DNA from: Chitinophaga filiformis
GTDB lineage: Bacteria; Bacteroidota; Bacteroidia; Chitinophagales; Chitinophagaceae
Direction of reading: 5' to 3'
Assembly (NCBI RefSeq): GCF_023100805.1
Contig: NZ_CP095855.1
Coordinates: 310,001 to 374,000, forward strand
Length of the DNA stretch: 64,000 nucleotides
This document shows positions 16,347 through 25,669 of this stretch, piece after piece. The translations under genes and the position numbers were made by a program. How positions within the stretch are numbered: the stretch's first letter is position 1; every line of letters starts with the position of its first letter. The notes beneath the pieces were generated by a model. That model did not search any database and was not told the origin of the DNA. It saw only the letters and a list, made by a program, of their open reading frames with translations.

Positions 16347-17213
16347 ATGATTTTAGTTACAGGCGCAACAGGGCACTTCGGGAAATTGACCATTGATTTT
16401 TTACTGAATAAAGGAATTGAATCCAGTCAGATAGCAGTGTTGGTGCGCAATGCGGAAAAGGCAGCGGGCTTAAGCGGGATGGGCTTAAAAATCCTCATAG
16501 GGGATTATAACGACTATCCGTCTTTGGTTAAAGCCTTCAGCGGCATGGATAAGTTACTGTTTGTTTCTGGAACTGACCTCCTCAATCGCACTTCCCAACA
16601 TGAACGGGTTGTAAAAGCAGCGGTAGCCTCGGGCATCAGGCACGTCGTTTACACCAGCGGCGAGGTAAGGGTAGAAGGCCCCGATTCTCCGCTTTGGGCT
16701 TTCGCGGAAGTACACGTTAAAACCGAAAAGTGGCTAAAAGAAAGCGGATTGACCTATACAATTCTCAAAAACAGTTTGTACCTGGAGTATATACCCTACT
16801 TTATCGGCAATGTGCTGGAAACCGGAATGATTTACCTGCCGGCTGGCAAGGGTAAAATAAGCGCGGCCTTACGTTCAGAAATGGCAGAAGCGACCGCAAC
16901 CATTCTTGCCACAGAAGGACATGAAAACAAGTCCTATCATTTTGTGAACTCGGAAGCCTACGGATATGCAGATATTGCAAAATATATTACAGAGATCACT
17001 GGAAAAACCATTAACTATATTTCCCCGACGGAAGAAGAATTTAGGGCAACACTACAGCAACAAGGCTTAGCCATTCCTGAAGAATACATCGGAATCATTT
17101 TGGCGCAGGCGCGTGGTGATGGAGAGATCGTAAGTGATGATATGGAAAAACTTATTGGTAGAAAACTGACCACTATGAAAGCATTTCTGCAGGAAGTATA
17201 TCAGCGTAGCTAA
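16347..17213 (+). CDS. NmrA/SDR-type NAD(P)H quinone oxidoreductase, QorB-like
   Basis: 288 residues. The Rossmann loop VTGATGHFG is at 4-12; VLVRNAEKA follows the second strand and suggests NADP(H). The lack of a Y-x3-K pair with YTSGEV instead is typical of atypical SDRs of the NmrA/QorB group, and the length matches QorB (about 286). Expected role: two-electron reduction of quinones, avoiding radicals. Divergent HxlR gene and GTTACC operator cluster support the assignment. Confidence 0.85.
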   Translation: MILVTGATGHFGKLTIDFLLNKGIESSQIAVLVRNAEKAAGLSGMGLKILIGDYNDYPSLVKAFSGMDKLLFVSGTDLLNRTSQHERVVKAAVASGIRHVVYTSGEVRVEGPDSPLWAFAEVHVKTEKWLKESGLTYTILKNSLYLEYIPYFIGNVLETGMIYLPAGKGKISAALRSEMAEATATILATEGHENKSYHFVNSEAYGYADIAKYITEITGKTINYISPTEEEFRATLQQQGLAIPEEYIGIILAQARGDGEIVSDDMEKLIGRKLTTMKAFLQEVYQRS

Positions 17214-17359
17214 ACTTCCCCTGGTAATATCATAGTTTTGATTACAACATGGGCAGATATGTTCTATAAAATCTACCTGGAACATAACGTTTTAAGAAGG
17301 CTGTTTAATTAATGTGCAACACAATTTACATTTCCGGTAAAAAACCGATAACTTTAATT

Positions 17360-18283
17360 ATGCAGGTTATATTAGGTGCCAATGGCCAGATCGCGGATGA
17401 ATTAGCGAAAGAATTAAAGCGGAACTATACCTCCGCGATTCGCCTTGTTAGTCGTAATCCCATTAGAGTTAATGAGACAGACGATATCTTTCCCGGGAAT
17501 TTATTAGATGAAGCAGAAACTGCCAATGCGGTTAAAGGAACGGAAATAGCCTACCTGACCGTCGGGCTTCCTCTAAATAGCGCACAATGGGCTGCACAGT
17601 TTCCTGTCATCATGAAAAATGTTATCAATGCTTGTAAGAAACATGGTACCAGGCTTGTCTACTTTGACAATACTTATATGTATCCGCAGACGGGTGTAAG
17701 ATTGACAGAAGAGACTGCGTTTCAGCCGTTTGGAAGTAAAGGACGTGTAAGGGCGCAGATCGCTTCTATGCTTCTGGATGAAATGAGACGCGGGAAGATC
17801 GAGGCGGTCATATGTAGGGCGCCTGAATTTTATGGTCCCGGCAAGACCCAAAGTATCACGAGATCCTTCGTTTTTGAAAATATCAAACGAAATAAAACCA
17901 TACGCGTACCGGTTAGTGACAAGACTTTGCGAACACTGATATGGACACCGGATGCAGGCAGGGCAACCGCTATGATCGGTAATACCTTCGATTGCTATCA
18001 GCAGACCTGGCACTTGCCTTGTGACGACAACAGGCTAACCTACCAGCAAATAATCGAGTATGCCGCTACTGTTCGTGGCAGCCGCTTGCCTTATTCCGTC
18101 ATGAACAGATTTATTTTTAAAATAGGAGCGCTATTCAGCAACCAGTTGAAGGAGTTGCAGGAATTGTTGCCGAGATATGGATATGACAACATCTTTGATT
18201 CCGCTAAATTCAAAGACAGGTTCCCTAAATTTCCGGTGACCACTTACCAGGAAGGCATTGCAGAACTTATACGTGGGTTTTAA
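17360..18283 (+). CDS. NAD-dependent epimerase/dehydratase-like (extended SDR) protein
   Basis: 307 residues from the ATG at 17360; a frame extension of 16 codons upstream precedes the Rossmann strand and is unlikely. MQVILGANGQIADELAKEL is the cofactor-binding start, with GANGQIA replacing the standard GxxGxxG. The catalytic Tyr-x3-Lys is not clear: FDNTYMYPQTG is in the usual position. So it may act as a reductase of another kind or a binding protein. It follows the QorB-like gene by about 150 bp on the same strand. Confidence 0.75.
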   Translation: MQVILGANGQIADELAKELKRNYTSAIRLVSRNPIRVNETDDIFPGNLLDEAETANAVKGTEIAYLTVGLPLNSAQWAAQFPVIMKNVINACKKHGTRLVYFDNTYMYPQTGVRLTEETAFQPFGSKGRVRAQIASMLLDEMRRGKIEAVICRAPEFYGPGKTQSITRSFVFENIKRNKTIRVPVSDKTLRTLIWTPDAGRATAMIGNTFDCYQQTWHLPCDDNRLTYQQIIEYAATVRGSRLPYSVMNRFIFKIGALFSNQLKELQELLPRYGYDNIFDSAKFKDRFPKFPVTTYQEGIAELIRGF

Positions 18284-18409
18284 CCACAGCTAATGAGCGT
18301 TTGCTTCCAGTTACCAACTTCGCTTTTAAACCTGGTTCGCTATCTCTTGAATTTCACAGACCACCTCCTGCGCCGGTGTATTTTAAGAGTGCTTTTACAC
18401 ATGCCAGTT

Positions 18410-18859
18410 TTACAACAGTTTTTTAAAACAAATGCTGTTCTCACTATCTACATACCCGCCAAACTTTTCTATTTCTGCATAACCATGTTTGAGATAAAAG
18501 GCAATGGCTTCCGGTTGGTTTTTCCCGGTTTCAAGGAGCGCCTCTTTGAAACCCTTTATTCTCGATGAATTTTCCAGTGCTGCTAAAATTTCCGACGCTA
18601 CATTATTCCTGCGATAAGACGGGATTACGTACATCCGTTTAATTTCCACTGCATCTCCTGTATAATTGCGAAATGCGCCACAACCAACTGCCAGTCCATC
18701 AATATACAATACAACTGCATTTTCCATATAGCCGGCTTTGTTGATTTCATAATTTACGTCAGCCAGATCGCCATCCCGCTCAAATAACTCCTTTTCGAGT
18801 TCCAGGCATAACTTTTGAAAATCGCTTTGGGTCGAATTGGTATATACTAAGTTCATCAT
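18410..18859 (-). CDS. GNAT-family N-acetyltransferase
   Basis: 149 residues from the ATG at 18859 (a frame 11 codons longer exists). GNAT motif A is visible as VEIKRMYVIPSYRRNNVASEIL, the acetyl-CoA pyrophosphate loop being RRNNVA (Q/RxxGxG/A). ALLETGKNQPEAIAFYLKHGY is the usual C-terminal strand and helix. Substrate unknown. It is convergent with the epimerase-like gene and co-directional with the epoxide hydrolase. Confidence 0.88.
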   Translation of the reverse strand: MMNLVYTNSTQSDFQKLCLELEKELFERDGDLADVNYEINKAGYMENAVVLYIDGLAVGCGAFRNYTGDAVEIKRMYVIPSYRRNNVASEILAALENSSRIKGFKEALLETGKNQPEAIAFYLKHGYAEIEKFGGYVDSENSICFKKLL

Positions 18860-18953
18860 AGCTACTTGATTCCCGTGATCAATATCTCCCATTTGCCTTT
18901 ATTGTAAAGCCCTTATACAACCAGTCACTCATTCTTTCAACGCAGATGACTAT

Positions 18954-20087
18954 TTAGAATTTGCTATAAAAGAAATCGCTAAGCTCTTTTGCAAATAGAT
19001 CGGGCACATTCAGGGCGGCAAAATGACTGCCTTTTTCTATGACATTAAATCGTTGCACATTTACTTTCCTGTTGACCCATTCTATTGGAAACGACGCTTC
19101 TCCGGGAAACAGCGATACGCCGGTAGGCACTTCAACCTTAATTTCTGATTTAAGTCCTGCTGACCAGGCCACTCTGGCCTCCTCAGCATATGTACGGATC
19201 GAGGTATTAATAGTTTGTGTGATCCAATATATCATAATATTGGTAATCAGTTCGTCTTTTGTATAATGATTGTCCAGATTTTCAGGTTTGCCGGACCAAC
19301 CATGGAACTTTTCAATTATCCAGGATGCCAATCCCACCGGGGAATCATTCAAGCTGTAACCTAATGTCTGAGGCTTTGTAGTCTGAATAAGGTTAAAAGC
19401 ACCTTCTGCAAAGAACCATTGTTGTATAAAGCGGCCAAACTCCTGCTCAGGCGCCGACATCGCTGACCAATCTTCCCGTCCGTTTGGATAGCCAACATCC
19501 GTTAAGTGAATAGCCGAGACCTGTAAAGGATATTGATTGGCCAATGACTTGGTGATTGTCGAACCAATATCACCTCCTGCAGCATAGAACGTCTGGTATC
19601 CTAATACCTCTGTCATCAGCTTGGCCCATAAACGGGCAGTTTGGTCACTGCTTTGGGGAACTTTATCCGAAAATCCAAAGCCAGGTATTGAGGGGATGAC
19701 AAGGTCAAAAGTCTCATCTGCATTACCGCCATTGTTTCCGGGATCAGTAAGCACAGGGATCACCTTGTGAAACCTGTAGAAGCTGTCGGGCCAGCCATGC
19801 GTTAATATCAGTGGTTTGGCATGCTCAGATTTTCCTTTAACATATATAAAATGCACATTGATACCATCTATTTCTGTTTTAAACTGGGGAAATTGATTCA
19901 GATAGGTTTCCTGTGTCCTCCAATCATACTTATTCTGCCAATAGTCTACCAGTTCGCGTAAATAGCCTGGGTTAGTACCGTAATTCCAGCCGGCGTTTTC
20001 TGGTTCATCAGTCCAGCGGGTCTGTTTTAATCTTACAGATAGATCGTTCAAAACTTCCTGTGGTACTTCAATTTTAAAGGGTGTCAT
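18954..20087 (-). CDS. Epoxide hydrolase-family protein with EHN N-terminal domain
   Basis: 377 residues, the usual length for microsomal-type epoxide hydrolases of bacteria. The EHN domain covers 1-110 with RWTDEP and WNYGTN. The alpha/beta core has HGWPDS (normally HGWPGS) at 97-102, the nucleophile D173 in AGGDIGS, and the catalytic His near 355 in GSHFAALNVP. No signal peptide. The AraC gene at 20165 lies just upstream on the same strand and is a possible regulator. Confidence 0.9.
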   Translation of the reverse strand: MTPFKIEVPQEVLNDLSVRLKQTRWTDEPENAGWNYGTNPGYLRELVDYWQNKYDWRTQETYLNQFPQFKTEIDGINVHFIYVKGKSEHAKPLILTHGWPDSFYRFHKVIPVLTDPGNNGGNADETFDLVIPSIPGFGFSDKVPQSSDQTARLWAKLMTEVLGYQTFYAAGGDIGSTITKSLANQYPLQVSAIHLTDVGYPNGREDWSAMSAPEQEFGRFIQQWFFAEGAFNLIQTTKPQTLGYSLNDSPVGLASWIIEKFHGWSGKPENLDNHYTKDELITNIMIYWITQTINTSIRTYAEEARVAWSAGLKSEIKVEVPTGVSLFPGEASFPIEWVNRKVNVQRFNVIEKGSHFAALNVPDLFAKELSDFFYSKF

Positions 20088-20164
20088 CTGGGTTATGTTT
20101 TTGTTTAAACAAATTTAGTCGTCGCCCACCTAACCCCATTGTAAAAAATTTACCTACCGGCAAT

Positions 20165-21004
20165 TTAATGATTATTAGGAGGTTGCAGAATCATATCTGC
20201 AACAAGATAATTTTCTTCCATTTCCATTTGCGATAATAAATATTGTGTGGGTTTGATGCCTGTAAACTGGATAAACTCCTTGACAAAATGCGCCTGATCA
20301 TAATAATCATATTCATTAACAAGCGCCATCCAGTCTGTCTTCCCCTTAAAGGTTTGGATATCCCTGATCACCTTTTGAAACCTATGGAGCCTTTGCAGGT
20401 ATTTGGTTGAAAAACCAGTATGTTGTTTGACGATATGTACGACATGTTTTTGGGAGTATCCGGATTTCTTTATTAACCAATCAATAGGTTTTTCAATATT
20501 CTTATCAATAAATTTCACCAGAGAATCTTCGAAACGGAGATCGCTGGTGTATCGCAGGAAGTAAGTTTCTATATGGCCAAACAACTGTAGCACATTATCT
20601 GTATTAATAAGCTGCTCGTATAAATGCTTAAAAGAATTACCTAACAGCAGTTCGGCCTCCAGGCAAACAGGATGGATAGCTGTTATAGGGATCTTCGTTA
20701 GTGCATAAAAACCGCCTGTTGTGAAGCGTACACTCAGGATACTGGAATCCTGCCTGTTTTCATATAAAATAGCCTGTGTCTGTGTACCTGATATCCAGGC
20801 ATTTTTCATCACCCTTTTCTCCTTCAGATCTGTGTCGAGGAAGACAGTATTGATGGTGTTTTCCTGTAGCTCAATGACCAGATTGACACCTCTGTCAGGC
20901 AGCTCTTTGATATATGGGACAGCAGCATTTGAACCACTCACATACACGATATGCTGAATGTAATCAGATAAAGGATAAGCCGGTATATGTTTATGGAATT
21001 TCAT
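20165..21004 (-). CDS. AraC-family transcriptional regulator
   Basis: 279 residues from the ATG at 21004; 16 extra upstream codons are in frame but do not look like family sequence. The N-terminal region starting HIPAYPLSDYIQHIVY and containing ELPDRGVNLVIEL is the sensor type common to Bacteroidota AraC proteins of the DUF6597 group. The C-terminal HTH has WLIKKSGYSQKHVVHIVKQH and DYYDQAHFVKEFIQFTG. Likely regulator of the epoxide hydrolase 77 bp downstream. Confidence 0.9.
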   Translation of the reverse strand: MKFHKHIPAYPLSDYIQHIVYVSGSNAAVPYIKELPDRGVNLVIELQENTINTVFLDTDLKEKRVMKNAWISGTQTQAILYENRQDSSILSVRFTTGGFYALTKIPITAIHPVCLEAELLLGNSFKHLYEQLINTDNVLQLFGHIETYFLRYTSDLRFEDSLVKFIDKNIEKPIDWLIKKSGYSQKHVVHIVKQHTGFSTKYLQRLHRFQKVIRDIQTFKGKTDWMALVNEYDYYDQAHFVKEFIQFTGIKPTQYLLSQMEMEENYLVADMILQPPNNH

Positions 21005-21342
21005 AATATATGGATGATTTCCGCTTAAAATTTTCCCTCCGGACAAAAACATATGGATTTATTCCAACAGTGGCTACATCAGCTTTGAAATCCGGCATGT
21101 CACAATTTCAACGTATATGTTCTGGTCACCTGATCCTAAATATACTTTATTTGTCCTGGTCCTTATATAAAAGTTTCGAAACAAGAAAACGCCTCAAAGA
21201 AAGGTTATAGCTTTTCTGCGTCTTCCAAAGCGATCTGTTCTGTCCTGGTTAGATACATGAATACCGGCGGCATTTATTAACCTGGGTGAACGAATAAAAA
21301 TATGGATGGGGCGACATTTGCTTAAACAAATAAGTAAAGCAA
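21005..21342. other. Intergenic stretch between divergent AraC and DUF4267 genes
   Basis: About 340 bp. It must hold the promoters for both directions, but I see no good TAnnTTTG box or strong inverted repeat. An open frame at 21010-21210 has no coding character. Confidence 0.35.
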
Positions 21343-21759
21343 ATGAAAACACATCCCATCAACTTCTGGGGACCACGTTCGGCCTCCTACTGGCTCACTG
21401 CCCTAGCCGCCGTGGGTATCATTTTCCTGGGCTTAAGGTTTATACTGGCGCCCTATACCGGCGCCGAAGGATTTGGTATTCCGCTGGCCCATACTAAGGA
21501 AGCCATGGCCTATGGATGGATTAAAGGCATCAGGGACATATTTTCAGGCATTGTAGTGCTTATATTCCTTATCTCCCGCAAGCCACGGTCAACTGCCTTC
21601 GCCTTCGGCGCAGCCATTATCATCCCGGTATCCGATTGCCTCACCATTCTGGCAGTCAATGGTGCCGAAGATGTAACACATTTATTGATCCATGGCATTA
21701 CAGCAGTGTACATGCTTATTGCCACCATCCTGTTATTTAACGCAAATCCTAAAAACTAA
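21343..21759 (+). CDS. DUF4267-type small membrane protein
   Basis: 138 residues with four hydrophobic segments. The order of WLTALAAVGIIFLGLRFILAP, then GIRDIFSGIVVL, then FGAAIIIPVSDCL is what I associate with DUF4267 membrane proteins. No known activity. It is followed at 4 bp by a second small membrane protein, and the pair is probably one transcript. Confidence 0.75.
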   Translation: MKTHPINFWGPRSASYWLTALAAVGIIFLGLRFILAPYTGAEGFGIPLAHTKEAMAYGWIKGIRDIFSGIVVLIFLISRKPRSTAFAFGAAIIIPVSDCLTILAVNGAEDVTHLLIHGITAVYMLIATILLFNANPKN

Positions 21760-21763
21760 TATA

Positions 21764-22231
21764 ATGAACATCCTCTTATTGCATATTTTAAATGGTATAG
21801 CGATAGTTGCTACTGCCGTTGTCTTCGGTACCGACGTATTTTTTGCCCTGGTAGGTAAAAAAGCCGCTACTAAAAGTAAAGACACCTCTATAGCCGATGT
21901 AATGGGTCATTTCCACGAAGTGGCAGATGCAAGGATGCCTGTCATCGGCGCCACTGCCATCGTCTCCACCCTGCTGCAGGTATTAATTGCCGGTTTCCAT
22001 ACCATCCAGGCACAACTGGCTGCACTCTCCTTGGTGGCCTTACTGATACATCTTACCATATACCTCACCGTGGCCAGGCCCGTAAATAATGTCATGGTAG
22101 ATGTCGTAAAATTCGGTCGGATAGTGAGTAATATCAGGGAATTACAACAGCGCTGGGACAAGGTGATCGGTCTGCGGGCAGCCTTGTTATTCATAGCGAT
22201 CACGGGCCTTATCCTGCTAAACTATTGCTAA
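21764..22231 (+). CDS. DUF1772-type small membrane protein
   Basis: 155 residues from the ATG at 21764, with four membrane segments (MNILLLHILNGIAIVATAVV first). The loop with MGHFHEVADARMPV, then ARPVNNVMVDVV and ELQQRWDKVIGLRA, fits DUF1772, a family related to anthrone oxygenase-like membrane proteins. A Trp-Asp and His in the loops are conserved-looking. Function unknown; encoded with the DUF4267 gene. Confidence 0.75.
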   Translation: MNILLLHILNGIAIVATAVVFGTDVFFALVGKKAATKSKDTSIADVMGHFHEVADARMPVIGATAIVSTLLQVLIAGFHTIQAQLAALSLVALLIHLTIYLTVARPVNNVMVDVVKFGRIVSNIRELQQRWDKVIGLRAALLFIAITGLILLNYC

Positions 22232-22442
22232 CGAATGGAATATGCAGAGATGACAGGAATGCTGCATCCCGGTTCAGCCTTGGGCTTCAAAGTCTTAGCC
22301 CCATCAATCATTGCGTGAAAATATCACTCACATGAGAATTAAAAATAAAACGGAAAGCATAAAATTGTGTAGCTTACCTATAAGCATTAAATTAAAGAGA
22401 CCAGGCCTAATCGCATAAGGTTTCTATTTGAACATCAGCAAA

Positions 22443-23180
22443 ATGAAAAAACAAATAAATAATCCTTTCATTCTGGCACTGAAGGCATACAATCTTACCG
22501 TCGAAATTCATCACCATTCGGCCTATCAGATCGTTCTATCCAATGATACTCCTTTTACTTCTACCATTAAAGGCCAATTGTGTGAACGGATTCATGGCTT
22601 TTTGATCAAACCACAGGTGCCGCATTTTTGCGTAGCAGAAAAAGGAAGTTTAAACGTCCTGAACATCGAACCTTACTCCAATGTTGGTTTGGAACTTTCG
22701 AACAGGTTTGGTCAAAATGAGGACCACATTGTTTTTCATTCTCCCTCGGAAACAAATACATTTTTTCAAACCGGCCAGGATACCTTTGATATATATACCA
22801 TTATAGATGCGCTGCTCTCAACCCTGCCAACTGTCCAATATGACGAAAGAGTAACAAAAATAGTAGAGCATATTAAAACCAATTATTTCCGACAAGACAT
22901 AACGCCGCAAACATTTGCGGATGTGGTATTCCTTTCACCTTCCCGTTTAGCTGCACTTTTCAAACAACAGACCGGCAGCAGCATATCCAAATATCTATTG
23001 TGGACAAGGCTTCGCCAGGTCATTTATCTTACACTTTCTGAAAAAGACAGGAGCCTGACAGATATTGCATACGACACAGGCTTTTACGACCTGCCTCAAC
23101 TGAATAAGTACATGTATGAGATGTTCGGCATGCCACCAAAAGCTTTAAAACATAATAGTGATCTGATACAAGTTTATTAG
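22443..23180 (+). CDS. AraC-family transcriptional regulator
   Basis: 245 residues from the ATG at 22443. An N-terminal cupin with EIHHHSAYQIVL is followed by the AraC HTH from about 145 (FADVVFLSPSRLAALFKQQTG and LTDIAYDTGFYDLPQLNKYM). It is the first gene of a run with an MDR oxidoreductase, pirin, cupin, esterase and second MDR. Its last codons contain a 19-bp sequence that is repeated at 25024-25042. Confidence 0.9.
   Translation: MKKQINNPFILALKAYNLTVEIHHHSAYQIVLSNDTPFTSTIKGQLCERIHGFLIKPQVPHFCVAEKGSLNVLNIEPYSNVGLELSNRFGQNEDHIVFHSPSETNTFFQTGQDTFDIYTIIDALLSTLPTVQYDERVTKIVEHIKTNYFRQDITPQTFADVVFLSPSRLAALFKQQTGSSISKYLLWTRLRQVIYLTLSEKDRSLTDIAYDTGFYDLPQLNKYMYEMFGMPPKALKHNSDLIQVY
23157..23175 (+). 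repeat. 19-bp direct repeat, copy 1 (inside AraC 3' end)
   Basis: AGTGATCTGATACAAGTTT, coding here for the AraC residues around SDLIQV. The exact sequence recurs at 25024-25042 outside a gene. The two copies bracket the MDR and pirin genes. Confidence 0.7.
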
Positions 23181-23234
23181 AGCTGTTGTTGCCAACTTTG
23201 TGCTATCAAATCAAACAATTTAAAAGATAGTACC

Positions 23235-24179
23235 ATGAAAGCAATAGCGTATCAAAAATTTGGCAACACAGATGTTTTACAAACCGTAGAAGAACCTAAA
23301 CCTGTTATCCGGGCAAATGAGGTGTTGGTAAAAGTAAAAGCCGTATCTATCAATCCGATGGATTGGAAGATCAGGAAAGGCGAAATGAAATTGATGTCCG
23401 GCTCAACATTTCCCAGGCATACCGGGGTCGATTTTGCAGGCGTTATTGAAGACACAGGCGCCGCTGTAACGAATTTCAAAAAAGGAGACGAAATCTTCGG
23501 CGTTGTAAAGAACAACATGAAAGACGGTGCGTTAGCCGAGTATGTTGCCGTACCAGTCACAAATGTCTGGAAGAAACCAGCAAACATCAGTTTCGCCCAG
23601 GCGGCCTCCATTCCTATTGTCGGTGCCGCCGCTGTTACAGCACTGGAAAAAATGGGTAACATAAATGCAAAAAGTCATATTCTGGTAAATGGCGCAACTG
23701 GCGGTTTCGGCATGTTCCTACTGCAACTGTTAAAGCAGAAAAAGGCGAACGTAACGGCTGTTGCCAGTACAAAAGCCGTAGATCTTGCCAAAAAATGGGG
23801 CGCTGATACAGTAGTTGATTACACAACAGAAAATGTACTCGCTCTGCAAAAAAATTATGATATTATTATTGATTTGTCGGGCAAGTTGGGCTATACAAAC
23901 GCCAGGCAGATCATGAAGCCTAAATCACTGTTCCTAAACCCGACACCCAGGCCCATTGAAATTCCCACTTCACTCTTTAAAAACCTATTTACCGGCAAAA
24001 AGCACCTTGTAATGCTTTCCCAGGCCTCATCAAAAAACATGGAGGTACTATTGAATGCTGTCAGCAAAGGATTACAGATTGAAGTAAGCAAGGTCTTTCC
24101 ATTTACCCAATCTATGGAAGCATACCAGTACGCAGAACGCGGCGGCGTCATCGGCAAAGTTGCCATTGAAATTAACTGA
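23235..24179 (+). CDS. MDR-superfamily NAD(P)-dependent oxidoreductase, quinone-reductase type
   Basis: 314 residues. MKAIAYQKFGNTDVLQTVEEP and VKAVSINPMDWKIRKGE are the N-terminal GroES-like fold of zinc-free MDR enzymes; LVNGATGGFGMFLLQLLK is the cofactor loop. No structural zinc Cys quartet is present, fitting quinone reductases and enoyl reductases such as QOR. Likely target of the AraC gene just in front. A second MDR with about the same layout lies at 26665. Confidence 0.88.
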   Translation: MKAIAYQKFGNTDVLQTVEEPKPVIRANEVLVKVKAVSINPMDWKIRKGEMKLMSGSTFPRHTGVDFAGVIEDTGAAVTNFKKGDEIFGVVKNNMKDGALAEYVAVPVTNVWKKPANISFAQAASIPIVGAAAVTALEKMGNINAKSHILVNGATGGFGMFLLQLLKQKKANVTAVASTKAVDLAKKWGADTVVDYTTENVLALQKNYDIIIDLSGKLGYTNARQIMKPKSLFLNPTPRPIEIPTSLFKNLFTGKKHLVMLSQASSKNMEVLLNAVSKGLQIEVSKVFPFTQSMEAYQYAERGGVIGKVAIEIN

Positions 24180-24253
24180 TCTTCTGCCAGGTAATGTGGT
24201 TTGACCGGTTTATCTCAAACCACTTCTCAATCCCGAACAATAAATCAACAACA

Positions 24254-25003
24254 ATGTTAACAAAGATTGATAGCGCCATAAAATATGGTAAGCAGCATGG
24301 CGGCTTCGGCATAGAGATATTGTATCCGGGGCTTGCCTTGCCACAATTAAATGACACGGGGTTTTCTACCATAGGAAGAATGGACCATGCCCGGATTACA
24401 CCCGGTACGCTTATCCCCATGCATCCGCACAGGGATGACGAGATCCTTACCTATTTGCGGGCTGGCAGCGTACAGCACCGGGACTCAGAAGGAGGGACAG
24501 GTATTATATCTAATCAAAAACTGATGATGATGAATGCAGGGGAAAAATTTCGCCACGAAGAACTGGTTTTGGAAGATGCCGGCGTTCTGGAAGGCCTGCA
24601 AATATTCATCAGGCCTCAGGCAGCGGGTTTAAAACCGCAGGTGCAGTTTCACCAGTTAACGGAAATATACAGCCGTAACCAATGGCGTAAAATAGCAGGC
24701 AAAGGAGATGACTATCCACTGCAAATAAGAAGCAATACCTGGATGATGGATATGCGTCTTGAAGCAGGCAGCAAAACGGTTCTCCCCGAAACAAGCACTG
24801 ATGATATAGCCTTCCTGTTTTATGTCCTTAGCGGAGAAGTGCAGGTAAATGAAGATCTGTCCCTCAATAGCGGAGAAAGTATGCTGATAGAAGCCACATA
24901 TCCAACATTCCACGCACTTAAGACAAGCGACATTGTATTATTTATCACGCAAACAAACGCGCCCCATTTTGATGGTGGTATGTATAGCGGCAACCTGCAA
25001 TAG
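24254..25003 (+). CDS. Pirin-family protein
   Basis: 249 residues from the ATG at 24254. The bicupin metal site is clear: MHPHRDDEILTYLRAGSVQH contains two His, Glu and the third His, in the pirin pattern HPHRxxE...HxD; the second cupin is degenerate, also normal for pirins. Bacterial pirins such as YhhW can have quercetinase activity, so oxidation of an aromatic compound is possible. It lies between an MDR and a cupin gene. Confidence 0.88.
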   Translation: MLTKIDSAIKYGKQHGGFGIEILYPGLALPQLNDTGFSTIGRMDHARITPGTLIPMHPHRDDEILTYLRAGSVQHRDSEGGTGIISNQKLMMMNAGEKFRHEELVLEDAGVLEGLQIFIRPQAAGLKPQVQFHQLTEIYSRNQWRKIAGKGDDYPLQIRSNTWMMDMRLEAGSKTVLPETSTDDIAFLFYVLSGEVQVNEDLSLNSGESMLIEATYPTFHALKTSDIVLFITQTNAPHFDGGMYSGNLQ

Positions 25004-25023
25004 CTATAAATAGTACTAAGAAC

Positions 25024-25042
25024 AGTGATCTGATACAAGTTT
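25024..25042 (+). repeat. 19-bp direct repeat, copy 2
   Basis: Exact copy of 23157-23175, here 20 bp after the pirin stop and outside any gene. It may be left from a duplicated AraC 3' end, or be one side of an insertion. Confidence 0.7.
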
Positions 25043-25124
25043 TCCGCTCCATTTCAAAAGACCTTTGTACTGTAAATATCAGAAGACATAAAAGAACCAA
25101 TTAATCATTCAAAATAAATAAGAC

Positions 25125-25619
25125 ATGATAAACAATGCAAGGCTGATAAATAACAGCCAGGGAAACCATTTTTCTATAGTTGGGGATACATATCGCATCG
25201 TCATCCCCGGAAAACAAACCAATGGAGAATTTGCAATGATCGACATGCTGGTACCTCCTGGTGGCGGCCCCGGCCCACATGCACATGCATCTTTTCACGA
25301 ATCATTTTACGTAGTGGATGGAGAAGTTGAATTTAAAACGGAAGAAGGAAAAACCATCGCCAGAAAGGGAGATGTCATCACCATCCCGAAAGGTGGCGCC
25401 GTCCATAGTTTTAAAAACGTAAGCGGTAACATGGCTCACCTGTTATGTACAGTTGTTCCGGCAGGTTTAGATGCTTTCTTTGAAGAAATAGGTACACCTG
25501 TACAGGCAGGTGAATTTTTACCACACCCTCACCTGGATGAAGATGCAATAAAGAAGCTTGTGTCGATTGCAAAGAAATACGGACAGGAGGTTTATCCTCC
25601 CAACTACTTAGACAAATAG
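25125..25619 (+). CDS. Cupin-domain protein
   Basis: 164 residues. The metal motif GPHAHASFHESFYVVDGEVEF gives His, His, Glu and the following G(x)5... part of cupin motif 1; GGAVHSFKN carries the His of motif 2. A single cupin with extended C-terminus (VYPPNYLDK). Possibly a small dioxygenase or isomerase working with the pirin and MDR gene products on an aromatic or quinone substrate (inference). Confidence 0.85.
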   Translation: MINNARLINNSQGNHFSIVGDTYRIVIPGKQTNGEFAMIDMLVPPGGGPGPHAHASFHESFYVVDGEVEFKTEEGKTIARKGDVITIPKGGAVHSFKNVSGNMAHLLCTVVPAGLDAFFEEIGTPVQAGEFLPHPHLDEDAIKKLVSIAKKYGQEVYPPNYLDK

Positions 25620-25669
25620 GGCATATTAACTCAACTAACATAATTTATCTACAAACAAAACATACCAAG

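Noticed and set aside
18293..18568. 91-codon frame after the epimerase-like gene
   Set aside because: Most of it is antisense to the GNAT gene and it is low in coding character.
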